Shown: positions 1 through 8,201, counted from the stretch's first letter. The stretch is 38,685 bases of DNA from Magnetospirillum moscoviense (GCF_001650635.1 NZ_LWQU01000136.1:1-38685), one strand, 5' to 3'. Numbers and translations are program-made. The notes: generated by a model not told the origin, from the sequence alone.

Positions 1-1
1 G

Positions 2-46
2 GACCCGACCGCGCGATATTGCCTCGCCGCCGCCATGGGGGCGTGA
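2..46 (+). CDS. Possible C-terminal tail of an upstream phage gene
   Basis: An open frame from the window edge ends in TGA at 44-46 and encodes 14 residues ending in LAAAMGA. It could be the end of a gene that lies mostly outside the window. A second frame is also open up to TAG at 67-69. Nothing in such a short piece allows a function to be named. Confidence 0.25.
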   Translation, partial: DPTARYCLAAAMGA

Positions 47-81
47 CCGTCAATACGATTCACGAATAGAGCCTTTTCTAT

Positions 82-1902
82 ATGGACCGCATCGGTCAGC
101 TGCGCCGCGTCTCGGCCGAAAAGCATGGCCAGAACACCCTGAAATCGCTGTTCGGGGATACCGCCTATCTGCTGTTGAACTGGCCGCGCGCCAAGCAGAC
201 CGAAGATGGCACCTGGGAAGCGACCGGCTGGCGGCCCGAGGAATGCGGATCGGCACTGATGGATGCGTGCGTGCGCAAGGGGGTGTTTGATCCCGATACC
301 AAGGTGCGCTGCGCCGGGGCCTGGAAGGGCGACGATGGCGAGCTGATCGTGCATTTCGGCTCGGCCATCGGGGTGTGGCCAGCGGACGGTGGACGGCCGG
401 CATCATACGATCCATGCGAATTGGGCGGATGGATTTATCCGACCCGGCCGGTCCTGCCCCATCCCGCCAAGCCTGCCAGCGCCATCGGCGCCGCCGAAGA
501 GGTGCTGGCCTATTTCCGGTCATGGAACTGGGCCAGGCCCGACGTTGACCCGTGGCTGTTGCTGGGATTTGTCGTCGCCAGCTTCCTGGGGGCCAGCGTG
601 CAATGGCATCCGCTGTTCTGGGCGGTCGGCGACCGGGGCACCGGCAAATCGACGATGCTGATGATGATTTACTGCCTGCTGGGCAACTTCATGCTGAAGA
701 TCGAGAACGCCACCAGCGCGTACATCTATCAGAAGGTCGGCCGCGACAGCCGTGCCGTCGGCATCGACGAAGCCGAGCCCGACGAGGAAAGCACCAAGCT
801 GAAGCAGCAGATGGAGTTGGCCCGTGCCGCCGCCTCGGGGTCGGTGATCGGCCGGGGCGGCGCCGACGGCACGCCGGTCGAGTTCTTCCAGAACGCGCCC
901 TATCTGTTCTGTTCCATCAACATGCCGGGGCTGAACGGCGCCGATCTGTCGCGCATCGCCGTCGGCGTGCTGGGGCCGCTGGAAGGCCATGCCTTGCCGG
1001 ACGACGCCAAGGTGCCGCCGGAAGAAGACAAGGTGATCATGCGCCGGGTGATGGAGCCGCTGGGCCGCCGCCTGCTGCGGCGCGTGGTCGATAACTGGCA
1101 TCGGTTTCCGGCGGTGCTGAAGGCGTTTCGCGGCGCCATGAAGGCCGCCGGTCACAGCGGACGTGGCGCCGATCTGTTCGGCACCCAGCTGGCCTGCGCC
1201 CACCTGGTGCTGTCGGACGCCATGCCGACCGAGGTCGAGCTGGCCGCCTGGGGCGAACGAATGAAGGCCAGCGAGCTGGCCGAGCTGTCCACCGACTTGG
1301 CCGCCAACAAGACCTGCCTGCTGCACCTGCTGACCAGCATGCTGGACGTCAAGCAGGGCGGTCAGTCCTTTACCGTCGGCCATTGGGTCGAGAAGCTGGC
1401 CACCAACAGGCAGATCAGCGAGGGCGAGCAATCGGGCGCCAAGGACGTGCGCGAGGTGCTGCGGACCTTCGGCCTGGACGTGCGGCCGCACCCGAAGGAC
1501 AAGGGCAATCCCAGGGCCGAACTGTACCTGTGGGTGGCCTATCGTCACCAGCAGGTGGCCAAGCTGTTCCAGGGCAGCACCTGGGAGTCCCGGCGCGGCG
1601 CCGGCTCGTGGGTCGGCAAGCTGGCCAGCCTGGACGGCGCCTGCGCCAACGTCTCGTTCCATTGCGGCGGGGCGGACAAGGCCGTGCTGGTACCCATTCA
1701 TTATTGCCAGGAAGGCCCGCCGGACGGCGGGCAGCAGGGGGAGCGCAGCGACCCGTCGGCCGCAGGGCGCTCGCCCGTCCAGGCGGCTGCCGTCTGTGAC
1801 CCTGACCCTTATGCGAGCGACCGGAGCGCGGCCGACACCGCATCCGCCGACCATCGTCAGGCCCCTGACCCCTTCGCCCTCTCTGAAGGTTTCCATTCAT
1901 GA
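82..1902 (+). CDS. Phage primase/helicase-like P-loop ATPase
   Basis: A 606-aa protein with a clear Walker A motif, GDRGTGKST, at residues 183-191 and a Walker B-like AVGIDEAE around 225-232, followed by a conserved ATPase stretch (LFCSINMPGL) near 275. This arrangement fits phage and mobile-element primase/helicase ATPases that unwind DNA for phage replication. The N-terminal 100 residues (FYMDRIGQLRR onward) resemble the region linking a primase-type domain to the helicase in such proteins. The ATG at 82 has no convincing Shine-Dalgarno site, and an in-frame TAG sits at 67-69, so the N terminus may be shortened or the primase part may be a separate upstream gene. The C-terminal 60 residues are low complexity. 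The repeat array directly downstream supports a replication role. Confidence 0.7.
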   Translation: MDRIGQLRRVSAEKHGQNTLKSLFGDTAYLLLNWPRAKQTEDGTWEATGWRPEECGSALMDACVRKGVFDPDTKVRCAGAWKGDDGELIVHFGSAIGVWPADGGRPASYDPCELGGWIYPTRPVLPHPAKPASAIGAAEEVLAYFRSWNWARPDVDPWLLLGFVVASFLGASVQWHPLFWAVGDRGTGKSTMLMMIYCLLGNFMLKIENATSAYIYQKVGRDSRAVGIDEAEPDEESTKLKQQMELARAAASGSVIGRGGADGTPVEFFQNAPYLFCSINMPGLNGADLSRIAVGVLGPLEGHALPDDAKVPPEEDKVIMRRVMEPLGRRLLRRVVDNWHRFPAVLKAFRGAMKAAGHSGRGADLFGTQLACAHLVLSDAMPTEVELAAWGERMKASELAELSTDLAANKTCLLHLLTSMLDVKQGGQSFTVGHWVEKLATNRQISEGEQSGAKDVREVLRTFGLDVRPHPKDKGNPRAELYLWVAYRHQQVAKLFQGSTWESRRGAGSWVGKLASLDGACANVSFHCGGADKAVLVPIHYCQEGPPDGGQQGERSDPSAAGRSPVQAAAVCDPDPYASDRSAADTASADHRQAPDPFALSEGFHS

Positions 1903-1961
1903 CCCTGACCCCGACCCTGTTTTTCCGAGAAAAAATCGAGGCGAGGCGCCTGGATGCGGGG

Positions 1962-2238
1962 GCGGTTTGGTTTGTGGGTTTGGGGGGCGGTTTGGTCTTT
2001 ATTGTTGTAAATCAGTGTATTAGCGGCAACCAAACCGCCAAACCGACCAAACCGCGAAACAGGACACACATGCATGTGCATATGCGCAGGCGGGGGTGCG
2101 CGCATGTGTAGCGTTCGGAAATGGCGGTTTGGTGGTTTGGTTTGGATATGAATAGGTAATTTATCCTTATGTTTCACAGACTTAGACACCAAACCGCAGA
2201 CCAAACCGCGACCAAACCGCTGGGCAAACCGGTTTGGT
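1962..2238. repeat. Cluster of ACCAAACCGC repeats in both orientations
   Basis: Eight exact copies of a 10-bp motif lie in a 370-bp gene-free gap. ACCAAACCGC starts at 2029, 2046, 2188, 2200 and 2211; its complement GCGGTTTGGT starts at 1962, 1987 and 2124. Near copies are at 2037 and 2133, and a perfect 12-bp palindrome CAAACCGGTTTG is at 2225-2236. Three copies at 2188-2220 are spaced 12 and 11 bp, about one helical turn. Two AT-rich stretches (about 1997-2024 and 2143-2186) interrupt otherwise GC-rich DNA, and a hairpin has arms ACACATGC (from 2066) and GCATGTGT (ending 2109). The layout resembles iterons or multiple operator sites; the position beside the helicase-like gene favours a replication origin or packaging site. 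Confidence 0.85.
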
Positions 2239-2272
2239 CGGCTGGGGTGGGTAAAATACCGGAGGATATGCT

Positions 2273-2818
2273 ATGAGCGACCCGAGGGCAGGTGTGACGC
2301 AGGTTTTGGCGCAGGCGGCGGATGACCGCGAGCCCGAGTTAGAGCCCATGCAGGCATCGCTGCCGCTGCTGGACCCCGAGGCGCTGGCCGACCTGCCGAG
2401 CGGCGACCTGACCAAGCGGGCGGCGGCCATCATGCAGGCGGTGGCCAAGGGCGGGCGGCCGAAGGGCTCGCGCAACCGTCGCACCAAGGAAATGGTCGAG
2501 TACCTGCAGCACCGCTACCGCGATCCGCTGGAAGGTGCCTTCGCCACGTTCTCGCGGTCGGCCGCCGACCTGGCTGCCGAGCTGGGCTGCACCAAGCTGG
2601 AAGCCTTCGACCGGCAGGCGCACTGCATGGCGCTGGCTCTGCCGTACGTGCACTCCAAAATGCCGGTGGCGGTCAACGTCCAGGGCGACCTGCCGATGCT
2701 GGTGCTGGCCGATGTCGGTCAAGCGCTGGCCAGCATGGCGCCGGCCGGCCAGGTCATCGACCATGGGCCGCTGGCCGACGTGGTCGCCGTTGACATCGGA
2801 GGCGACTGCGATGCGTGA
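2273..2818 (+). CDS. Terminase small subunit-like protein
   Basis: A 181-aa protein directly upstream of the terminase large subunit, which is the usual place of the DNA-recognition subunit of the packaging motor. It carries a basic, AT-hook-like GRPKGSRNRRT segment at about residues 61-71, common in small terminase-like proteins and suited to DNA contact, followed by a mostly helical region. The start has a strong site, GGAGGA, at 2261-2266. The call rests on position and the basic motif, since small terminases diverge widely. The stop overlaps the next possible start. Confidence 0.65.
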   Translation: MSDPRAGVTQVLAQAADDREPELEPMQASLPLLDPEALADLPSGDLTKRAAAIMQAVAKGGRPKGSRNRRTKEMVEYLQHRYRDPLEGAFATFSRSAADLAAELGCTKLEAFDRQAHCMALALPYVHSKMPVAVNVQGDLPMLVLADVGQALASMAPAGQVIDHGPLADVVAVDIGGDCDA

Positions 2819-3152
2819 ACGCGACGTGAACAGCAGCGGAACAGGCGCATGCGATGGCGCACGGATGGCGCACGGTCCTGTCAAGGCGGCGGTTTCGCTG
2901 GCATCGCGCATGATCCGAACTCACGGTGTCATCCGATCCGCCTCCGACCGTCCGGCCGACCAGCCGTCAGAGGCGGAAAAAATCAAGGCCGACGCCCCCC
3001 CCAATCACCCAGTCATTTCCTGCACGGGTGGCACAAAAATGCTCCGACCTTTGGCCAGCCCAGCCGAACCGAACCGGAGCCGGGCGTGGGTGCGGGCTGG
3101 GGATGGGCTGGGGTCTGGGTTCAAGGTTTCTTTGTGCGAGGTATGGAGATGA
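2811..3152 (+). CDS. Possible small phage gene between the terminase genes
   Basis: A 113-aa frame starts at ATG 2811, eight bases inside the end of the small terminase gene, with GGAGG at 2798-2802 as a well placed ribosome site. It stops at TGA 3150-3152, overlapping the ATG of the large terminase as ATGA. This double coupling is the pattern of the neighbouring genes and argues that the frame is translated. The protein itself is not recognised, is rich in Ser/Arg/Pro/Ala and has no clear domain, so it may act mainly as a coupling leader. It contains a tandem 11-bp repeat (ATGGCGCACGG twice, 2854-2875). Confidence 0.45.
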   Translation: MRERDVNSSGTGACDGARMAHGPVKAAVSLASRMIRTHGVIRSASDRPADQPSEAEKIKADAPPNHPVISCTGGTKMLRPLASPAEPNRSRAWVRAGDGLGSGFKVSLCEVWR

Positions 3153-4609
3153 GCTTATCCCGCCCCTTCATCCCCGCTGGGCCGGTCTCGGCGTCGTTCA
3201 TCAGCCATCGCGCCATGATTACGGCCATCATGGGGCCGATCGGCGGTGGCAAGACATCGGCGGCGCTGATGAAGGCGATCTACATCGCCCGAGAGCAAAA
3301 TCCCGACCCCGACGGCGTCAGGCGCACCCGGTTCGCCTTCATCCGCAAGACGTATCGCGATCTGGAACGCACGCTGATCAAGTCGTGGTTCGATTGGGTG
3401 CCCCAGTCGCTGGGGGACTGGAAGGGCGGCACCGGCGGCCAGCCGGCCCAGCACATCCTGCGCTTTCGGCCGCAATCTCCCGATGGCACCACGGTGGAAT
3501 GCGAGGTGCTGTTCCTGGCCATCGGCGAGAATTCGGCGGAAGAGGCTTTGCGCGGCCTGGAAGTCACCGGCTTCTTTCTGGACGAAGCCGACACCCTGGA
3601 CGAAGAGGTTTTGATCTACGCCATCAGCCGCGCCGGTCGTTATCCCAAGACCGACCCGGCCAACGGCTTCCCCGGCCCCACCTGGTCCGGCGTGTGGATG
3701 GCGTTCAACGCCCCCGACACCGACAACTGGGTTTATCGCCGCTTCGTCGACGAACAGTTCGAGGGACACCATTTTTTCCGCCAGCCCGGCGGCCTGGAAG
3801 CCGGCGCCGAGAATTTGGCCAACCTGCCGGAAAGCTACTACCAGCGCGCCATGATGGGCCAGCCGGACTGGTGGATGCGCCGCATGATCCACAATCAGTT
3901 CGGCTATTCGCGCGACGGCAAGCCGGTCTACCCGGAATTTTCCGAGCGGCGACACCTGGCGCCGACCATCCTGCGGCCGACCAAGGGCCTTCCCATCCTG
4001 ATCGGGCTAGACGGCGGGCGCACCCCGGCGGCGGTGCTGGAACAAATTTCCCCCGAAGGCCAGCGCCGCACGATCGCCGAACTTGTCACCGACGGCATGG
4101 GCGCCACCCGCTTCGGCCGCGCCTTGCGTGATTTCCTGGACCGTGATTTTGCCGGCCTCGCCTTCAAAGGCTGGGGTGATCCGGCCGCCAGCTGGGCGGC
4201 GCGCGACGACGAGCAGGAACGGTCATGGCTGGAAATCGTTTCGAACGAGGCGCGCATTACGTTCCTGCCGGCCCCCAGCAACGACCCGACCATCCGGCTA
4301 GAGGCGGTGCGCCGCGATCTGCTGGAAAGCATCGACGGCGATACCCCGGCCTATCTGTGTTCGCCGGCCTGCAGGGTGCTGGTCAAGGGCTTCCTGTCGC
4401 ATTATCGCTATCGTCGCATGGCGGTGGCCGGCGGCGCGCGCTTCGACGATCGGCCGGAAAAGAACGACTGGTCGCATGTGCACGACGCCAAACAGTACGT
4501 CACCATCGGCGATGGCGGCCATGTCCACGCCCTGGGCCGCGCCAAGTCGCGCTTCTCCGCCCCCATCCAGGCCGACACCGGCTTTTCCGTGTTCGGAGGT
4601 CGCCGATGA
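3149..4609 (+). CDS. Terminase large subunit
   Basis: A 486-aa packaging motor protein: an N-terminal ATPase powers DNA entry into the capsid and a C-terminal nuclease cuts the concatemer. Walker A is GPIGGGKT at residues 29-36; the Walker B-like FFLDEAD has D145 and E146. ILIGLDGGRTPA around D288 starts the RNase H-like nuclease domain. The start at 3149 was chosen because GAGG at 3138-3141 is well spaced and the ATG overlaps the preceding stop. A longer frame from 2849 exists, but its first 100 residues do not look like protein. The end overlaps the next gene as ATGA, with GGAGG as its ribosome site. Confidence 0.9.
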   Translation: MSLSRPFIPAGPVSASFISHRAMITAIMGPIGGGKTSAALMKAIYIAREQNPDPDGVRRTRFAFIRKTYRDLERTLIKSWFDWVPQSLGDWKGGTGGQPAQHILRFRPQSPDGTTVECEVLFLAIGENSAEEALRGLEVTGFFLDEADTLDEEVLIYAISRAGRYPKTDPANGFPGPTWSGVWMAFNAPDTDNWVYRRFVDEQFEGHHFFRQPGGLEAGAENLANLPESYYQRAMMGQPDWWMRRMIHNQFGYSRDGKPVYPEFSERRHLAPTILRPTKGLPILIGLDGGRTPAAVLEQISPEGQRRTIAELVTDGMGATRFGRALRDFLDRDFAGLAFKGWGDPAASWAARDDEQERSWLEIVSNEARITFLPAPSNDPTIRLEAVRRDLLESIDGDTPAYLCSPACRVLVKGFLSHYRYRRMAVAGGARFDDRPEKNDWSHVHDAKQYVTIGDGGHVHALGRAKSRFSAPIQADTGFSVFGGRR

Positions 4610-5265
4610 CCGCCGCCCCCCTCCCCCACCTGGTGGTGTTCTGCGATCCGGCCCCGCTCCCGCCCGGTCTGGCCCTGCCGCTGCACGAACGCCTGATCGA
4701 CTGGGCGCTGCGCACCTTCCTGCGGCCGGGCTTTCGCCATTGCCATGTCCTGGTCCCGGTGTTGTCGCCGGCCTTTCAGGGCTGGGTCCAGATCGACCCA
4801 TTGTCGCACGCCGTCAACGTCGCCCTGGCCGCCCCCGAGGCGCGAACCTGGGTCGAGGCGCAAGCGGCGGCCGGCCTCTGTTCGTTCGTTTGGGCGCACC
4901 CAGTGCGCCTGCCCCGAACGTTGTTTCCCGGGCCGCGCACCTGCGTCTCGGTGGTCAAGGCGGTGCTGGGGCTGTCGTGCCCGGCCCTGACGCCGCATCA
5001 GCTTTATCGGCACCTGAAGCGAAAGGAATGCGACATGGGTGGATTATTCGGCGGGGGCGGCAAAGCACCAGAACCCGACAACAGCGCGATGGAAGCCCAA
5101 CTGGCCCAGCAAAAGGAAGATCGCCTGCGGCTAGAACGCGAGAACCAAGCAAAACGCCTGGCCATGCGTGGCGCCCGGCGCGGCATGTCGGGGGTGCGCT
5201 TCACCGCCGCCCCGGCGCCGACGCCGGCCGCCGCCGCGGCCCCATCAGACACCATCGGGGGCTAG
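4606..5265 (+). CDS. Phage protein with possible His/Cys peptidase-like region, fused to a small Gly-rich tail
   Basis: A 219-aa protein starting in an ATGA overlap with the large terminase. Residues 1-143 include FRHCHVLV (H45, H47), W60-DP65, and TCVSVVKAVLG with C113, followed by LTPHQLYRHL. Proteins of this type occur next to podovirus portal genes; the His and Cys placement recalls permuted papain-like (NlpC/P60-type) enzymes, but that is a guess. Residues 144-219 (MGGLFGGGGK onward, a charged helix, then an Ala/Pro tail) match the kind of separate small protein usually found before the portal. There is no stop between the two parts, so they are either fused or made from two in-frame starts. 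Confidence 0.6.
   Translation: MTAAPLPHLVVFCDPAPLPPGLALPLHERLIDWALRTFLRPGFRHCHVLVPVLSPAFQGWVQIDPLSHAVNVALAAPEARTWVEAQAAAGLCSFVWAHPVRLPRTLFPGPRTCVSVVKAVLGLSCPALTPHQLYRHLKRKECDMGGLFGGGGKAPEPDNSAMEAQLAQQKEDRLRLERENQAKRLAMRGARRGMSGVRFTAAPAPTPAAAAAPSDTIGG
5035..5265 (+). CDS. In-frame internal start: small Gly-rich phage protein
   Basis: ATG at 5035 lies in the frame of the 4606 gene and is preceded by AAAGGA at about 5023-5028 at good spacing. It would give a 76-aa protein starting MGGLFGGGG, with a charged helical centre (QQKEDRLRLERENQ) and an Ala/Pro-rich end. Separate small proteins with such an MGGLFG start are common before portal genes in similar phages. Whether it is made alone, only as a fusion, or both cannot be decided from sequence. 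Confidence 0.4.
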   Translation: MGGLFGGGGKAPEPDNSAMEAQLAQQKEDRLRLERENQAKRLAMRGARRGMSGVRFTAAPAPTPAAAAAPSDTIGG

Positions 5266-5268
5266 ACC

Positions 5269-6939
5269 ATGGCGAACGGCAAATCCAAGCCGGCCGGCCA
5301 GCGGGCGAAAGCCCGCGATCCGGTCATCCAGCGGGCGGACACCGCCTTTTCACGGCGCCGGAAATGGGATGCGGTGTTGTCGGAAACCTACGCCCTGTGT
5401 CTGCCCGGCGGCGATCCCGACGGCGTGCGCGGCGAAGGCGACAAAACCGACACCCACACCTATGACGACACCGGCGTGCGGGCGCTGCGCGAACGGGCGC
5501 AACGCATGCACGGCTCGCTTTATTCGCCGTTCGCGGTGGTGTGGGATTTCGAATATTCCGGCCTGCCGCTGGAAGACATCCCCCCCGACCAGCGCGACGC
5601 GGCCCGCGCCGTCCTGCACCGCAATGCGCTTCGGGTCTACCAGGCGGTGACCAATTCCAACTTCCACCTGGAAATGGCTCAGGCCATGCGCGATTGCCTG
5701 GTATCGACCGGCTGCATCAGCGTCAATCCCGGCGACCCGTCCGGCCGGCCGCTGGTGTTCGAGGCCCTGCCGGTCAGCCAGTGGGCCGGGCTGGAAAGCC
5801 CGGTTACCGGCGTGCTGGAAGACGTGTTCCGCAAGCGATCGGTCACCCGTCCCGATGCCGAGCTGATCTGGGCGCAGGGCAAATTCGACACCGTGCCCAA
5901 TTGGGCGACCAAGCGCGCCGACGATCCCGACGAAGAGGTGGAAATCCTGGAATGCCAGCTGTTCCGATCGGACACCGGCAGGTGGGAATACCGCGTCTAT
6001 GTCGCCGATGGCGAACATTTGGTGCACCAGGTCAGCTTCGCCTCGAAACCGATCATCCCGTTCCGCATGGACAAATATACCGGCGAAACCATGGGTCGCG
6101 GCCCGGCGATGAGCTGCCGGGCCGACATGAAAACCGCCGACAAGGTGGTGGAACTGGTGCTGAAAAACGCCACCATCGCGGTGACCGGCATCTGGCAGGC
6201 CGACGATGACGGCGTGCTGAACCCGGCCAACATCAAGCTGGTGCCCGGCACCATCATCCCCAAGGCGGTGGGGTCGGCCGGCCTGCAGCCGCTGACGTCG
6301 CCGGGCAATTTCGACGTGTCGCAACTGGTGCTGGTCGATCTGCGCGGCAACATCAACGAGGCGATCAAGGGTAAGGAACTGCCCGGCTTCGATCAGGACC
6401 GGCCGGTGGCCTATGCCTTCCTGTCGGCCGAACGCGACCGCGCCGCGATCGAGGTGCCGGAACACCAGCGCATCTATTTCGAATGCGACTGGTACCTGGT
6501 GCGCCGTATCGTCGATATCTTGTCGCAGCCGGCCTTCATCGGCACCCCCTACGGGCTGGAAACCTTCACCGCCGACGGTTCAGAACTCAAGCCGGTTCCG
6601 GCCAATCCGCTGGTCGCCTTGCAAACCCAGGCCGAAGCCAAACAACGCCTGCAGGCCCTGGCCGAAGTGGCGATGGTCGCCCCCAACCACGTCCAGCAGG
6701 AAGTCAAGCTGGGCGATCTGGTGCGCGAGCATCTGCAAAATGCCGGCTTCCCCGACCACCTGCTGTATTCGGTCCAGGAAAAGCAGGCGATGGCCCAAGC
6801 CGCTCAACGCGACCAAGCCCTGCGAATGGAAGGCCTGCGCCAAGGGGTTGCCGCCTCGGCCAAGCTGGCCTCGACCGATGCCGGCGGTCAGTTGCTGGGC
6901 CAGGCCGGCCAACTGGCCGACGGGATGGCCCCGTCATGA
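5269..6939 (+). CDS. Portal (head-to-tail connector) protein
   Basis: A 556-aa protein of the T7-like head-tail connector type, which forms the dodecameric ring where DNA enters and to which the tail is attached. Recognisable segments include the helical N terminus, MHGSLYSPFAVVWDFEY near residue 80, the wing region with LPVSQWAG, and a C-terminal Gln/Ala-rich helical end. Length is close to the usual 510-560 residues of this family. It starts three bases after the preceding stop with only a weak ribosome site, so coupling is likely, and ends in an ATGA overlap. Confidence 0.87.
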   Translation: MANGKSKPAGQRAKARDPVIQRADTAFSRRRKWDAVLSETYALCLPGGDPDGVRGEGDKTDTHTYDDTGVRALRERAQRMHGSLYSPFAVVWDFEYSGLPLEDIPPDQRDAARAVLHRNALRVYQAVTNSNFHLEMAQAMRDCLVSTGCISVNPGDPSGRPLVFEALPVSQWAGLESPVTGVLEDVFRKRSVTRPDAELIWAQGKFDTVPNWATKRADDPDEEVEILECQLFRSDTGRWEYRVYVADGEHLVHQVSFASKPIIPFRMDKYTGETMGRGPAMSCRADMKTADKVVELVLKNATIAVTGIWQADDDGVLNPANIKLVPGTIIPKAVGSAGLQPLTSPGNFDVSQLVLVDLRGNINEAIKGKELPGFDQDRPVAYAFLSAERDRAAIEVPEHQRIYFECDWYLVRRIVDILSQPAFIGTPYGLETFTADGSELKPVPANPLVALQTQAEAKQRLQALAEVAMVAPNHVQQEVKLGDLVREHLQNAGFPDHLLYSVQEKQAMAQAAQRDQALRMEGLRQGVAASAKLASTDAGGQLLGQAGQLADGMAPS

Positions 6940-7148
6940 GCCCGCGTCCCGATCAGCGCACGGTCGATAGCGCCTTTGCCCGGCTGTTCGCCACCGCCGA
7001 CGGCCGCGTCGTCCTGGCCGAACTGGAACGGCTGACCCTGCGCACCATCCTGGCCGACGCCTCGGACCAAACCTTAAGGGCGCAGGAAGGCAAGCGCGCT
7101 TTGTTCAACCACATCACCACCACCATCGAACGAGGAAAACATGGCTGA
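6936..7148 (+). CDS. Bbp19-like small phage protein
   Basis: A 70-aa protein with the pattern FARLFATADGRVVLAEL, then TLR, then a D-ASD element, R-EG-RAL and a final IERG. This pattern is shared by the Bbp19 family of small proteins found between portal and scaffold genes of Bordetella phage BPP-1-type podoviruses. Its molecular role is not established. It begins in an ATGA overlap with the portal gene and overlaps the scaffold gene by eight bases. Confidence 0.7.
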   Translation: MSPRPDQRTVDSAFARLFATADGRVVLAELERLTLRTILADASDQTLRAQEGKRALFNHITTTIERGKHG

Positions 7149-7953
7149 TATCGCTATCACCGCCCCTGAAGCCCCGGCCGCCCCGCCCGCCGCCGAAGCC
7201 CCGCCCCCCGCCGCCCCTGCGACACCGCCGCAGACCCCGGCCGCCCCGCCCCCGGCGCCGGCCGGCCGTGTCGTCCGCTATGGCGACAAGGATCTGGATG
7301 TGCCCGAACAATTCTGGGATGGCCAGGGCCTGAACACCGAAGCGGTGCTGAAGGCCAACGCCGACATGCGGGCCAAGCTGTCGGCCATCCCTAAGGTGCC
7401 CGACGCCTATGACCTGGCCGCCGCCCTGCCGGCCGAGGCCAAGGACAGCTTCGCCGATCTGCTGGACGAAAAGGCCCCGTTGCGCGGCGAATTCCTGGAT
7501 GGCCTGAAGGCCAACGGCTTCAGCGAAGCCCAGGTCAAGTTCATGCTGGGAATGGCCGCCAAGCGCGACGCCATGTTGGGTGAAGAACTGAAGCGCCTGG
7601 AAGCCGAGGCGACCAGCCAAGCCGTCGCCGAAGCCGTCAAGGTGCTGGGCTCGGAAGACAAGGTGCGCGAGCTGCAGGCGTGGTTCGGCCAGGTGCTGGG
7701 CCTGTCCGCCAACGAAACCGCCATCATCCCCGCCACCGCCCTGCCCAAGCTTAACGCCCTGCGCCTGTCCCTGGCCGGCGGCGCCGTCGCGCCGGGCGGC
7801 AATACCGCCCTGCCGCCAAGCATCACTCGCGACGACGTGCGGAAGATGATGGCCGACAAGGATTATCTGACCAACCCGGCCAAGCAGAAACAGGTGCGCG
7901 ATTTCTACAGCCGGACCTATGGCGATGACGGCGACATGAAGGGGGTTGGCTGA
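7141..7953 (+). CDS. Capsid assembly scaffolding protein
   Basis: A 270-aa acidic, mostly helical protein immediately upstream of the capsid gene. Residues 1-40 are almost only Ala and Pro; VVRYGDKDLDVPEQFWD begins the ordered part, followed by a helical region (GLKANGFSEAQVKFML) and a charged C terminus ending near KQKQVRDFYSRTYG, as in scaffold proteins that bind capsid subunits through a basic helical end. The ribosome site GAGGAAAAC precedes ATG 7141 and lies in the end of the previous gene. Confidence 0.75.
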   Translation: MADIAITAPEAPAAPPAAEAPPPAAPATPPQTPAAPPPAPAGRVVRYGDKDLDVPEQFWDGQGLNTEAVLKANADMRAKLSAIPKVPDAYDLAAALPAEAKDSFADLLDEKAPLRGEFLDGLKANGFSEAQVKFMLGMAAKRDAMLGEELKRLEAEATSQAVAEAVKVLGSEDKVRELQAWFGQVLGLSANETAIIPATALPKLNALRLSLAGGAVAPGGNTALPPSITRDDVRKMMADKDYLTNPAKQKQVRDFYSRTYGDDGDMKGVG

Positions 7954-8022
7954 GCAGGAAAACGTTCCTGACGCATCCGACGTGCTTGTGGGCGTAGCGT
8001 CCCTTTCAGCGGCTCTATCCCT

Positions 8023-8061
8023 CCACCGGACCCGCCGGCCTTGGCCGACAGGTGGTTTTTT
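8023..8061 (+). terminator. Terminator-like hairpin with T6 run between scaffold and capsid genes
   Basis: CCACC at 8023-8027 pairs with GGTGG at 8051-8055, enclosing an inner near-perfect stem (GCCGGCC with GGCCGAC), followed at once by six T at 8056-8061. This has the form of an intrinsic terminator. Inside a late operon it would act as a partial terminator or processing site that sets the ratio of capsid to scaffold. A second small hairpin, GGGC-GAAA-GCCC, follows at 8062-8073. Confidence 0.4.
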
Positions 8062-8090
8062 GGGCGAAAGCCCCTGCGGCATATCGAGGC

Positions 8091-8163
8091 ATGCGACCCG
8101 CAGTACCTGCCCGCCGGCCCTGGCGTTACGGGGCAAGCTGGGCTGGTATTGCGGGTTTCGCAT
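8091..8163 (+). other. Structured spacer RNA upstream of the capsid gene
   Basis: The 248-bp gap between scaffold and capsid genes has no convincing reading frame but much pairing potential. ATGCGACCCGCAGTACC (8091-8107) pairs with 8145-8163, which contains GGTAT, TGCGGG and TCGCAT, apart from a two-base bulge; inside, TGCCC (8108-8112) pairs with GGGCA (8131-8135). A short hairpin CAGGAA-AACG-TTCCTG is at 7955-7970. The capsid ribosome site (GGAAGG) lies after the structure. A leader that stabilises capsid mRNA or sets its translation is the simplest reading; no known riboswitch is recognised. Confidence 0.45.
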
Positions 8164-8201
8164 TTCCGGCCCTGGGACCAACAGGAACGGAAGGCCGAAA
8201 T

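Noticed and set aside
2849-3142. Upstream extension of the terminase large subunit
   Set aside because: The added residues are Gly/Trp/Pro/Arg-rich and unlike terminases; the start at 3149 has a ribosome site and an ATGA overlap.
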